A stretch of 64,000 nucleotides of DNA. Origin: Brevibacterium ravenspurgense. GTDB lineage: Bacteria > Actinomycetota > Actinomycetes > Actinomycetales > Brevibacteriaceae. The notes below the pieces were generated by a model, which saw nothing but the letters and a program-made list of their open reading frames with translations, was not told the origin of the DNA and made no database searches. Where the stretch lies: assembly GCF_001584615.1 (NCBI RefSeq), contig NZ_LQQC01000012.1, forward strand, positions 124,001 to 188,000. Reading direction: 5' to 3'. Positions 49,725 through 58,323 of this stretch are shown here, in pieces (within the stretch, counting starts at the first letter, position 1; the number at the start of each line of letters is the position of its first letter). Made by a program: the position numbers and the translations under genes.

Positions 49725-52316
49725 TCAGCGCAAGCCGGCTCGTTCGGCCAGCACCTGGGCCGTCACCGAACGCGAATCCGGGCGCAGACCCTGCTGAGCG
49801 ACCGCCGCCGGCGTGCCGGTGGCCAGAATCTGGCCGCCCTCGTCTCCGGCTCCCGGGCCGATGTCGATGACGTGGTCGGCCTGCGCGACCACCCGGAGGT
49901 CGTGCTCGATGACGACCACCGTCGCGCCGTCGTCGACCAGGCGACGCAGCTGGGTGAGCAGAAGGTCCACATCCGCCGGATGCAGGCCCGTCGTCGGTTC
50001 GTCCAGGAGGTACAGGCTGTGCTTGCGGCTGGAGCCGCGCTGCATTTCGGAGGCCAGCTTGATGCGCTGCGCCTCGCCACCCGAAAGCTCCGGGGAGCCC
50101 TGTCCAAGGCGCAGGTAGCCCAGGCCGAGTGCGTGCAGGAATTCGACAGAGCGCAGAATCCTCGGCTCCTCGGCGAAGACCTTCAGCGCCTCGTCCACGG
50201 TCAGCGTCAAGACATCTGCGATGCTGCGGCCGTTCCACTGCAGTTGAAGGATCTCCGGCTTATAGCGCTTGCCGTGGCAGGCAGGGCAGGTCGTGTACGT
50301 GCCGGGCAGGAACACCAGCTCAACCTCGATGCTGCCGGCGCCATCACACTCCGGGCATCGGCCCTTCTTCGTGTTGTAGGAAAAGTCCGACACCGACATG
50401 CCCCGCCGCTTGGCCTCCGGGGTGCCAGCAAAGAGCCTGCGAACGTGATCGAACAGGCCCGTGTAGGTCGCGACGGTGGAACGCACCGTGCGCCCAATCG
50501 GCTTCTGGGTGATGTGAACCAGCCGGCGAATCTTTTCGACCCCCGCTGCGCTGTCCACTCGGAAATCTCGGGAGTCGTCGGAACCTGCGGAGTTCTCAGC
50601 ATCTGGGTCCTCGTCCGAGGCCTCTTCGGCGCCGACTACCTGCTTGGCCGAACGGGACGCCACGTCGGCCAGCACCCCGATGACCAGGGTCGATTTTCCG
50701 GAACCGGATACTCCCGTGACCGCGGTGAGCGCCCCCAGCGGGAAGTCAACGTCGGCGCCGTCGAAGGCGCGCGCGTGCACGCCGGTCAGGCTGATGGATT
50801 CACCGGTGCCGGCCGGAGTGTCCGTCAGCTTGGGGAAGTCCTCGTTCAGGGCGGCGGCAGTGGGTGAGTCCAGCCGCTCGGCATTGGCGCGGAACTGGTT
50901 TGTAGGGCCGGAGAACACCAGCTGGCCGCCGCGCTCACCGGCGCGAGGGCCGATATCCACGACCCAATCGCATCCGGACACCAGGGACATATCGTGCTCC
51001 ACCAGCAGCACCGAATTGCCCGCGTCGATGAAACGCTGCAGCAGCTCGGAGACCGCGTTGCGCTCCACGGCGTGCAGGCCGGCCGAAGGCTCATCCAGCA
51101 CATAGACCGTGCCGAACAGGCTCGAGTTCAACTGGGAGGCCAGCCGCAGGCGCTGGTGTTCGCCCGCAGACAAGCTCCGTGCTGGGCGGGAGAGGCTCAG
51201 GTGTCCCAGTCCCAGTTCGATCGCCGCGCGCACCGTGGGCAGCACCTGATCCAGCAGCAGCTCTTCGGCCTCGTCGTGTTCGTTCCACTGCTGCTTCGCG
51301 ATCCCCGCCAGCTGCTTGACGCGGTTCTCAAGCACAGCCAACACGTCCTTCAACGCCAAGTCGTTGAACTCGTCGATGGCGTAACCGGCATAGGTCACCT
51401 GCAGGGTATCCGGCTGGAAACCGCGGCCCCGGCAGGTTGGGCACGTCGATGAATGCATGAAGGAGAGCACCCGGCGGCGGGTCTTATCCGACTCCGTTTC
51501 CGCCAGGGAATCGGTGAGGTAGGTGGCAACCGAGCGCCATTTGCCTCTGTACGACCCCTGCATGGCGTTTTCGTCCCGCACCGGGTGGACGGTGACCACC
51601 GGCTGTTCGTCCGTGAACAGAATCCAGTCGCGGTCCTCTTGCGGAATATCTCGCCACGGGATGTCGAGCGGGTAGCCGAGGGTGCCCAGGATGTCCCGGA
51701 AGTTCTTGCCCAACCACGCACCTGGCCACGCGGCGATCGCGCCGTCCCAGATGGACAGGCTGGGGTCCGGCACCATCGACTCTTCCGTCGGCCGGTGCAC
51801 GGTGCGGGTTCCTTGGCATTCGGGGCACATGCCGGCGGTGGTGTTGGGGGAGAAGGCGTCGGAGTCGAGCCTGCCGTATTCCAGCCGTTCGCGCATGCCG
51901 TCCGGGTAGTTGCCGGAGCGGGAAAACAGCAGCCGAATGCTGTTTGAGATATTCGAGATCGTGCCCACGGAAGAGCGTGCCCCTCCCAGGGTGGTGGACT
52001 GCTGAAGTGCCACCGTCGGCGGCAGACCCGTGACTGAGCCGACGCGCGGGTTGACCGCGCCGCCGATGAGGCGGCGTGCGAAGGGCGAGACAGACTCCAG
52101 GTAGCGCCGCTGCGCCTCGCCGTGGATGGTGCCGAAGGCCAGGTTGGACTTGCCTGAGCCCGACACCCCGGTGATCGCCACGAGGGTATCCCGGGGCAGG
52201 TCGACGTCGACGTGTTTCAGGTTGTGAAGGTGCGCATCGCGCACCCGGATCATTGGATCGTGACCCGCCCGCGCCGCAGCGTGCGGAGCCGAGGGCTCGG
52301 ACGTGGAGTGAGTCAT
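49725..52316 (-). CDS. UvrA-like ABC ATPase (excinuclease A paralogue)
   Basis: The 863-residue protein has two ABC cassettes of UvrA type: Walker A GVSGSGKSNLAFGTIHGE near residue 45 and GVSGSGKSTLVIG near 540. Signatures are LSAGEHQRLRLASQ and LSGGEAQRIKLASEM, and CxxC zinc modules CPECQGTR, CPTCRGRGF, CPECDGAG and CPACHGKRY. It is about 80 residues shorter than canonical UvrA, like class II UvrA2/DrrC proteins linked to tolerance of DNA-binding drugs rather than general repair. The ATG at 52316 was chosen because the upstream frame is repeat-derived Arg/Ser sequence. The membrane-protein gene lies 10 bp upstream in the same direction. Confidence 0.85.
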   Translation of the reverse strand: MTHSTSEPSAPHAAARAGHDPMIRVRDAHLHNLKHVDVDLPRDTLVAITGVSGSGKSNLAFGTIHGEAQRRYLESVSPFARRLIGGAVNPRVGSVTGLPPTVALQQSTTLGGARSSVGTISNISNSIRLLFSRSGNYPDGMRERLEYGRLDSDAFSPNTTAGMCPECQGTRTVHRPTEESMVPDPSLSIWDGAIAAWPGAWLGKNFRDILGTLGYPLDIPWRDIPQEDRDWILFTDEQPVVTVHPVRDENAMQGSYRGKWRSVATYLTDSLAETESDKTRRRVLSFMHSSTCPTCRGRGFQPDTLQVTYAGYAIDEFNDLALKDVLAVLENRVKQLAGIAKQQWNEHDEAEELLLDQVLPTVRAAIELGLGHLSLSRPARSLSAGEHQRLRLASQLNSSLFGTVYVLDEPSAGLHAVERNAVSELLQRFIDAGNSVLLVEHDMSLVSGCDWVVDIGPRAGERGGQLVFSGPTNQFRANAERLDSPTAAALNEDFPKLTDTPAGTGESISLTGVHARAFDGADVDFPLGALTAVTGVSGSGKSTLVIGVLADVASRSAKQVVGAEEASDEDPDAENSAGSDDSRDFRVDSAAGVEKIRRLVHITQKPIGRTVRSTVATYTGLFDHVRRLFAGTPEAKRRGMSVSDFSYNTKKGRCPECDGAGSIEVELVFLPGTYTTCPACHGKRYKPEILQLQWNGRSIADVLTLTVDEALKVFAEEPRILRSVEFLHALGLGYLRLGQGSPELSGGEAQRIKLASEMQRGSSRKHSLYLLDEPTTGLHPADVDLLLTQLRRLVDDGATVVVIEHDLRVVAQADHVIDIGPGAGDEGGQILATGTPAAVAQQGLRPDSRSVTAQVLAERAGLR

Positions 52317-52326
52317 GCTGGCTACT

Positions 52327-52950
52327 CTACCCAGCAGACTGCGCCTGCTGCGCCTGCTGCGGCGGCTGCGACTGCTGCGTCTGCTTTGCCTGTTTGGCCT
52401 GCTGGGCCTGGCGGCGCAGCACGAGCCCGCGGACGGAACCCATGGCAATGAGTGTGAGGGTGAGGGCAACCGAGCCGAACACGGTTGTCCACGAAATATT
52501 CGGGTGTGCGGGGCTGTGGGTCAGCTGGTAGACGAGTGCTGACATGAGTGACGCGCAGACTGCCGGCACTGTCCAGTAGAGCGACAGTCTTGCCGACAGT
52601 GAGATGAGAACAATGGCACCGGCGGGGGCTGCCAGGATTGACACCATCCACACTGACAGGATCACCAGGCTGGCCACGAGCGCGGACGGTGGGCCGACAT
52701 AGCCGTATTCGACTTCCATGGGATCGTGGTGAATGGCCGACGGCAGCAGTGCCAGGGCGAGCACGCCCAGAGCGATGTCAACCCCGAATGCCACCGTGCC
52801 GATCGAATCACCGAACGGCGGCGGTGGCGCAATGAAGCCGAGCGCTTCGAGCACGTGGTACATGCCGAACATGGTCACACCGGCGCTCGCGGCTAAGAAG
52901 AAGAGAATCTGCGTGCGAGTTTTGGAGCGCACCGGGGAATGCTGATTCAT
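52327..52950 (-). CDS. Membrane protein resembling the sensor half of a histidine kinase, with Q/A-rich tail
   Basis: The 207-residue product has about five membrane helices (ILFFLAASAGVTMFGMYHVL, IALGVLALALLP, ALVASLVILSVWMVSIL, VPAVCASLMSALVY and a last one near 150-170). The topology matches the N-terminal half of NarL-group kinases. Where a kinase would continue into its dimerisation helix, it ends in RRQAQQAKQAKQ and further Gln/Ala/Pro repeats, coded by a CTGCTGCGC-type minisatellite (52342-52420). It may be a truncated kinase or a small membrane protein in its own right. It lies 10 bp from the UvrA-like gene and divergent from a real kinase. Confidence 0.6.
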   Translation of the reverse strand: MNQHSPVRSKTRTQILFFLAASAGVTMFGMYHVLEALGFIAPPPPFGDSIGTVAFGVDIALGVLALALLPSAIHHDPMEVEYGYVGPPSALVASLVILSVWMVSILAAPAGAIVLISLSARLSLYWTVPAVCASLMSALVYQLTHSPAHPNISWTTVFGSVALTLTLIAMGSVRGLVLRRQAQQAKQAKQTQQSQPPQQAQQAQSAG

Positions 52951-53044
52951 GCGGTTTACTGTAGAGCGGAAAGTAGGGAAAACCCTCAGTGTCCTTCTGG
53001 CTTCCACCATAGGCATAGGAGTGTGGGCCCGCGAGGATTGAAGC

Positions 53045-54310
53045 ATGAAATCTCAGACACGCAACGGCAGCTGGATCAACCCAGCCGGACATCCGGGGCT
53101 GATAGGCACAGTGAACCTGCTGGCCTCCGGTTTTGTCTGGTGGACGATCTCCTGCCTGTCCATCTTCCTGTTCTTCAGTGGGCTGTCGGCACTGCCGGTA
53201 GCCGGCACCGGTCTCATCTTCCTGGTGGCGTGGTTCTACTTTCAGTGGGGCATCAACACTGTGGAGCGCAACCGTGCTGAATCGATTTACAGTCTGGGCT
53301 ACCCCAAACCGCAGATGCCGCAGCGTGAACCCGGTTTCACGGAATGGGTCAAGTGGTTGGGCCGAGCCGTCACCTCGGCTGTTTTCTGGCGCGGCACCGC
53401 CCATCATTTCCTCAAGTCGTTTACGGGTGCTGTCCTGGGCGGGCTGTCGTTTCTGGCACTCGCCTTTGCCATCGTCTTCTTCGGCATCGCCGTGTCGGAC
53501 ACCATCAGCCAGGAGGTTGTTTTCGACAACGTCGACAGGCCGCTGCGCTTTGTCCTCGCTGTGGTTCTGACTGTCTTCACGGTGGTCATCCTGTGGTACT
53601 CGGCAATGCTTGACCGGGCGATCGACAAGCTGCTCTTGGCACCGTCGAAAGCGGACACTCTGACAGAAGAAGTCACAGCCCTCGATGATGCCCGGCAGGG
53701 AGCGGTCGGTGCCGCAGAAACTGAGCGCGCCCGCCTCGAACGCGATCTCCATGACGGTGTGCAGCCCATGCTGGTGGCCCAGTCGATGAAGATCGGCATG
53801 GCGAAGGCGAAACTCGAAACCGATCCCGAAGGTGCCCGCACTCTCATTGCGGAAGCGCACGAAGATTCGAAGCAGGCGGTTGCGGAACTGCGCCGTCTGG
53901 TGCGCGGCCTGCAGCCGGCCGTGCTGGGCGACCGCGGCCTTGATGCGGCCCTGTCCGGCCTGGCAGCCCAGTCGGTCGTCCCGGTGGACCTCACCGTGAA
54001 CCTGCCGGGGCGCGTCGACCGCGACATCGAATCTGTTGCCTACTTCGTTGTGGCCGAAGCCCTCACCAACATCAACAAGCACGCGCACGCCACCCGCGCG
54101 CCTGTGCGGGTCGGCATGACCGCCGACCTTTCCCGACTGCAGATCGAGGTTTCTGACAACGGACGAGGAGGAGCTCACCTCCCGGTGCACGGAAACTCGG
54201 GTCTCGCGGGACTGCGGGACCGGGTGCGGGCTGTGCGCGGCAGCTGGGAATTCTCATCGCCTGAAGATGGACCAACCGAACTGAAAGTCGAGGTGCCATG
54301 CGCATTCTGA
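53045..54310 (+). CDS. Sensor histidine kinase, NarL/LiaS group
   Basis: The 421-residue kinase has an N-terminal four-helix membrane sensor domain (VWWTISCLSIFLFFSGLSAL to ALAFAIVFFGIAV, then LAVVLTVFTVVILWYSAML). A HisKA_3 dimerisation helix follows with the phospho-accepting histidine in ERDLHDGVQPMLV near residue 235. The ATPase domain shows VAEALTNINKHAHA (N box), VSDNGRGG (D/G box) and SGLAGLRDR. It autophosphorylates in response to an unknown, probably envelope, signal. Its stop overlaps the regulator start by 13 nt. Confidence 0.9.
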   Translation: MKSQTRNGSWINPAGHPGLIGTVNLLASGFVWWTISCLSIFLFFSGLSALPVAGTGLIFLVAWFYFQWGINTVERNRAESIYSLGYPKPQMPQREPGFTEWVKWLGRAVTSAVFWRGTAHHFLKSFTGAVLGGLSFLALAFAIVFFGIAVSDTISQEVVFDNVDRPLRFVLAVVLTVFTVVILWYSAMLDRAIDKLLLAPSKADTLTEEVTALDDARQGAVGAAETERARLERDLHDGVQPMLVAQSMKIGMAKAKLETDPEGARTLIAEAHEDSKQAVAELRRLVRGLQPAVLGDRGLDAALSGLAAQSVVPVDLTVNLPGRVDRDIESVAYFVVAEALTNINKHAHATRAPVRVGMTADLSRLQIEVSDNGRGGAHLPVHGNSGLAGLRDRVRAVRGSWEFSSPEDGPTELKVEVPCAF

Positions 54311-54942
54311 TTGCCGAAGACTCCGTCCTCCTGCGGGAAGGCCTGGTGCGCCTGCTGACGGATGCCGGCCACAACATCGTCCACACAGCGGGTGATGCGA
54401 CTGATCTGCTCAGCGCGATCAGCGTTCACGAACCTGACCTCGCGATCGTCGATGTGCGGATGCCGCCGACGTTCACGGATGAGGGCATCCGGGCGGCTGT
54501 GCTCATCCGAGCACAGAACCCAGAAGTCGGGGTACTGGTCCTGTCCCAGTACGTCGAAGAGCGCTACGCATCAGACCTCATTGCCGACAATTCCGGCGGT
54601 TTCGGCTACCTGCTGAAAGACCGCGTGGCAGACGTCAGCGACTTCCTGGAAGCAGTCGACAAGGTCGCCTCCGGCGGCACTGTTCTGGACCCGGAAGTCG
54701 TCAGCCAGATCATGGTGCGGTCCCGCCGGGACACGGGAATTGACCAGCTTTCGGCCCGGGAACGCGAAGTTCTCGCACTCATGGCCGAAGGCAAGTCGAA
54801 CTCAGCCATCGCATCCGCTCTGTTCTTAAGCGCCGGAGCAGTCGAAAAGCACATTTCGTCGGTGTTCACTAAGCTCGGCCTGTCAGCCGGAGCCGACGAC
54901 AACCGCCGCATCCTCGCGGTCCTGAAGTTTCTAGGAGCATGA
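54298..54942 (+). CDS. Response regulator, NarL/LuxR-type
   Basis: A 214-residue two-domain regulator. The receiver domain has the acidic pair at IAEDSVLL, the phospho-aspartate in AIVDVRMPP near residue 52, and the lysine in LLKDRV. The C-terminal HTH shows LSAREREVLALMAEGKSNSA then SAGAVEKHISSVFTKL. It is cotranslated with the kinase upstream and is one base away from the DUF4097 gene, its likely first target or effector. Confidence 0.92.
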   Translation: MRILIAEDSVLLREGLVRLLTDAGHNIVHTAGDATDLLSAISVHEPDLAIVDVRMPPTFTDEGIRAAVLIRAQNPEVGVLVLSQYVEERYASDLIADNSGGFGYLLKDRVADVSDFLEAVDKVASGGTVLDPEVVSQIMVRSRRDTGIDQLSAREREVLALMAEGKSNSAIASALFLSAGAVEKHISSVFTKLGLSAGADDNRRILAVLKFLGA

Positions 54943-54943
54943 C

Positions 54944-56029
54944 ATGACCAACCAGCCCATGCCGACACCTCGTAATTTCAACCAGCCCAACCAACCCGCC
55001 CAGCAGCCTGCTCAGCCAGTACAGCCGGGGCAGCACCCCGGCCAGCCCGCACCCGCGCGGAAGTCATCGCGCATCGGGTGGAAGATCGCGATCGTCATCG
55101 CGGCGGTGCTCGCCCTCATCGTGCCGCTCGGCGTGCTTGCGGTGACGATGGTGGCCTCGGCCAGCTACGAGCACAGAACACAGAACGGCGCGATTCCCGA
55201 AGACATCGACCGGCTCGAAATCAACACGAACCTCGCCGAGGTGACCGTCGTGGACTCCGCGGAGATCGGTGACCGGGACATGCCGCCGGAATCGCAGGTC
55301 ACCGGATGGTTTGACGCCCGCTACCGACAGCACAAGGACGACAGCGAAAGCGCAAGCCCCGTCAAGGTGCAGAAGAGCGGATCGACAGCGGTCGTGGACA
55401 TCAAACCTCAGAACAAACGCGGAGCCGAGGTGACCATCGGCCTGCCGAAGGACCTCGCCGAAAAGCTGGCAATCGACCTGAATCTCAGCCGTGGTGCGCT
55501 CTACGTCGACGGCAAGTACAAAGACATTGCCGCCTCGATACGCGGCGGTGCCGTAGAAGTCGAAGGTGAAGCCGAAAAGCTGGCGGTTGACATCAAGGGC
55601 GGCGAAGCCGACGTCGACGGAGTCTTCGACGACGCGAGCTTCAAAGTTCAGGGCGGTGAAGTCGGTGCGGAGTATCTCGACGCGAAGAAGAAGGTGTCCG
55701 TCAACGTCACCGCGGGAAGCGCTGACCTGCAGCTGGGACCGAATTCGCAGCCTGCCGACGGCGTCGACCTCAGGGTTGCAGCCGGTTCGGCCAGCCTGCT
55801 GGTGCCGGACCCGAAGGGTATGGAGAACGCACGTGACTACGTCATCGTCGATGACGGGATGGCCAACCTGGGCGACACGACGATCAGCATAGAAGCTAAG
55901 CGAGTGGCTGACATGTCAGAAGTCGGTGAGGACGTACCGCTGCGCATCAACGCCGGTGCGGGTGACCTTGAAATCGGCTACTGGGATGCCGGTGGAGACT
56001 ACTCCGACGAGGACGACCTCGACGAATAA
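54944..56029 (+). CDS. Membrane-anchored DUF4097-type beta-helix protein
   Basis: Of 361 residues, the first about 45 are cytoplasmic, Pro/Gln/Asn-rich (NQPNQPAQQPAQPVQPGQ). One membrane helix follows at about 48-70 (IAIVIAAVLALIVPLGVLAVTMV), then an outside domain of repeated short strands (IDLNLSRGALYVDG, LAVDIKGGEADVDG, VSVNVTAGSADLQLG) typical of DUF4097/LiaF-like folds. The C-terminus is acidic (SDEDDLDE). In cell-envelope stress systems such proteins sit with LiaS/LiaR-type pairs. Here the three genes form one operon, so this protein may sense stress or tune the kinase. The exact role is inference. Confidence 0.8.
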   Translation: MTNQPMPTPRNFNQPNQPAQQPAQPVQPGQHPGQPAPARKSSRIGWKIAIVIAAVLALIVPLGVLAVTMVASASYEHRTQNGAIPEDIDRLEINTNLAEVTVVDSAEIGDRDMPPESQVTGWFDARYRQHKDDSESASPVKVQKSGSTAVVDIKPQNKRGAEVTIGLPKDLAEKLAIDLNLSRGALYVDGKYKDIAASIRGGAVEVEGEAEKLAVDIKGGEADVDGVFDDASFKVQGGEVGAEYLDAKKKVSVNVTAGSADLQLGPNSQPADGVDLRVAAGSASLLVPDPKGMENARDYVIVDDGMANLGDTTISIEAKRVADMSEVGEDVPLRINAGAGDLEIGYWDAGGDYSDEDDLDE

Positions 56030-56125
56030 AGCACGGTTCCGGTTCGGGAGGGTTCCAGTCGACAGCCTTGACTATCTCCGTTGGTGGGCGAATAGTTAAA
56101 AGCCCACCAACGAGAGGCTTCACCG

Positions 56126-57613
56126 ATGTCAGGTCATGACAAAAACCGTGTCAGCATCGCTCGTGAGGAAGACCCGATCCCCAAGGGAGTGCGCGGACAC
56201 AAGCGGCAGGCGCTGAAGCGCAGCATCAAAAGCCGCCACATGTTCATGATTGCGCTCGCCGGGGTCATCGGCACGGGCCTGTTTCTGGGTACGGGGGATG
56301 TCATCAACCGTGCCGGTCCCGGTGGGACGATCGCCGCGTATGTTGTCGGCGGTTTCCTCCTGTGGCTGACCATGTCGTGTCTGGGTGAAACATCGTCGGT
56401 GATGCCGGCCTCCGGGTCTTTTCAGGCGCACGCGACAAAGCTCTTAGGGCCCGGGACGGGATTCACGATCGGCTGGATCTACTGGCTGTCATGGGCAAGC
56501 TTCATCGGGCTGGAGTTCTTGGCGGCCGGCATTGTCATGAAGTTCTGGTTCCCCGATGTTCCGACGGCGGTGTGGTCCGGTGTGTTCATCGTCGTGCTGT
56601 TCGTAATCAACCTGTTCAGCGTTCGCGGTTTCGCTGAGGTTGAATCCGGTTTGGCGTTCGTCAAGGTGGCGGCGGTTGCCGCGTTCATTGTGATCGGCGG
56701 CCTGGTGCTTGTCGGTGTGCTCGGCATGGACGGTGAGACGCGGCCCAGGTGGGACAACTTCTACGCTGACGGCGGTTTCTTCCCCACGGGGATCGGTGCG
56801 GTTCTAGCCGCAATGATGACGGTCATCTACACGTTCATGGGTTCGGAAGTCATGGGTGTTGCAGCTGGCGAGGCGGAAAACCCCGCCAAAGCGGTCCCCA
56901 AGGCGGTGCGGACGATCGTGTTCCGTCTGGTGTTCCTGTACTTGGGCGCTGTTGTCATCCTCATTGCGCTCATCCCGTGGCGTCAGGCGGGACTTTCTGA
57001 AAGTCCGTTCGTCACGGTGTTCGAAGCGATCGGCATTCCCTTTGCCGCGGACATCATGAACTTTGTCGTGTTGGTGTCGATCCTGTCGGTGGGCAACACC
57101 GGTCTGTACATGTGTTCACGCATCCTGTGGTCACTTGGCCACGACGGGCACGCTCCGAAGTTCTTCACCCGCACGCTCAAGAACGGTTCGCCCTATGGTG
57201 GGCTGATCTTCACGATGGTGTTCGGGCTGCTGTCGCTGCTGTCGAGCTTCGTTGCAGAGGACACGCTTTTCGTGTTCCTCATGTCGGTCTCCGGCATCGG
57301 CGGTGCGCTGTCGTGGATCACGATTGCGCTCACCCAGTACTCGTTCCGCATCAAGTTCGTGAAGTCCGGTGGGGACGTCAAGCAGCTTCCTTACCGGGTG
57401 CCGCTTTTCCCAGCGGTGCCGATCCTCGTGGTGCTGCTCAATCTGGCTGTGTTCGTCGGCATGGCGCTCGATCCCACCCAGAGGCTGTCGCTTGTCATCG
57501 GCTTGGGCGTGGTGCCGGTCTGCTATGGCGTGTACTGGCTGTTCATCCGTCCGCGCGAGAAGCACTTGCCGTCAGCCGAAATGGAAGTCCGGCTGCCAGC
57601 TGAAAAGGTGTAA
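56126..57613 (+). CDS. Amino acid permease (AAT family, APC superfamily)
   Basis: The 495-residue carrier has twelve helices and the AAT pattern: LKRSIKSRHMFMIALAGVIG with the helix-1 unwound GVIGTGLF, PASGSFQAHATKLLGPGTGF, and the conserved GSEVMGVAAGEAENP near 245. Family members (LysP, AroP, GabP, CycA) import amino acids with protons; the substrate is uncertain. A short inverted repeat with CCACCAACG (56079, 56105) just upstream may be a regulator site. It has its own promoter after the DUF4097 gene. Confidence 0.88.
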   Translation: MSGHDKNRVSIAREEDPIPKGVRGHKRQALKRSIKSRHMFMIALAGVIGTGLFLGTGDVINRAGPGGTIAAYVVGGFLLWLTMSCLGETSSVMPASGSFQAHATKLLGPGTGFTIGWIYWLSWASFIGLEFLAAGIVMKFWFPDVPTAVWSGVFIVVLFVINLFSVRGFAEVESGLAFVKVAAVAAFIVIGGLVLVGVLGMDGETRPRWDNFYADGGFFPTGIGAVLAAMMTVIYTFMGSEVMGVAAGEAENPAKAVPKAVRTIVFRLVFLYLGAVVILIALIPWRQAGLSESPFVTVFEAIGIPFAADIMNFVVLVSILSVGNTGLYMCSRILWSLGHDGHAPKFFTRTLKNGSPYGGLIFTMVFGLLSLLSSFVAEDTLFVFLMSVSGIGGALSWITIALTQYSFRIKFVKSGGDVKQLPYRVPLFPAVPILVVLLNLAVFVGMALDPTQRLSLVIGLGVVPVCYGVYWLFIRPREKHLPSAEMEVRLPAEKV

Positions 57614-57647
57614 CGGCTGCTGGCCGGGAGCCCGGGAGGTTCCGGTA

Positions 57648-57701
57648 CCTGCCGAGGTGCCGGTGGTTGCCGAGGTGCCGGTGGCTGCCGAGGTGCCCTC
57701 C
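57648..57701. repeat. 18-bp tandem repeat of the GCCGAGGTGCC core (3 copies)
   Basis: GCCGAGGTGCC separated by GGTGGTT and GGTGGCT. It lies just past the permease gene. The same core in tandem, on the other strand and with a 15-bp period, is in the MHS transporter at 35542-35584. Between here and idi nothing else is seen. Confidence 0.82.
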
Positions 57702-57810
57702 ACCTCGTCAGTGGTGCTCCGGTTGGACTGCTGGCCAGATAGTCGTGTCAGTGCCAGCCGATAGGGTGAAAACATCAGCCGCAAGGTCCGCCAGCCCAAG
57801 GAGTGTCCGC

Positions 57811-58323
57811 ATGACGGAGTACGTTGTTCTTCTCGATGAAGACGGCAAGCCCATTGGTGAGGCTGACAAGGCTGTTGTGCACACTGCTGACACCCCGCTG
57901 CACTTGGCGTTTTCGTGTTTTCTGTACAACGACTTGGGCCAGGTGCTTATGACTCGACGGGCACTGGGCAAGGCCACGTGGCCCGGTGTGTGGACCAATT
58001 CCTTCTGCGGGCATCCCGCACCGGGGGAATCGTTCACAGCAGCCATTGAAAGGCGCGCTGCGCAGGAACTGGGCACCAAGGTCGTTGAGATCACCGAAAT
58101 CCTGCCGGACTTTAGGTATCGGGCGATTGACGCATCGGGTGTTGTCGAAAACGAAATCTGCCCCGTGTTTTCGGCGAAGATCGACGGCGAGCTTCTGCCG
58201 GTGACTGACGAAGTCATGGATTTTGCATGGATTGATCCTGATGCGCTGACAGATGTTCTGCGCCAGGCGCCGTTTGCCTTCAGCCCGTGGGTGGTTGAGG
58301 AATGGGCGCAGCTGCGTGGCTGA
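57811..58323 (+). CDS. idi: Isopentenyl-diphosphate delta-isomerase, type I
   Basis: The 170-residue Nudix-fold enzyme interconverts IPP and DMAPP for isoprenoid synthesis. It shows HLAFSCFLYNDLGQVLMTRR, the catalytic cysteine in TNSFCGHP near residue 67, a Nudix-like box GESFTAAIERRAAQELG and the second active glutamate in VVENEICPVF near 114. Normal length for actinobacterial Idi. AAGGAG lies 8 nt ahead of ATG. The next gene overlaps its stop by 8 nt, so they are coupled. Confidence 0.93.
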   Translation: MTEYVVLLDEDGKPIGEADKAVVHTADTPLHLAFSCFLYNDLGQVLMTRRALGKATWPGVWTNSFCGHPAPGESFTAAIERRAAQELGTKVVEITEILPDFRYRAIDASGVVENEICPVFSAKIDGELLPVTDEVMDFAWIDPDALTDVLRQAPFAFSPWVVEEWAQLRG

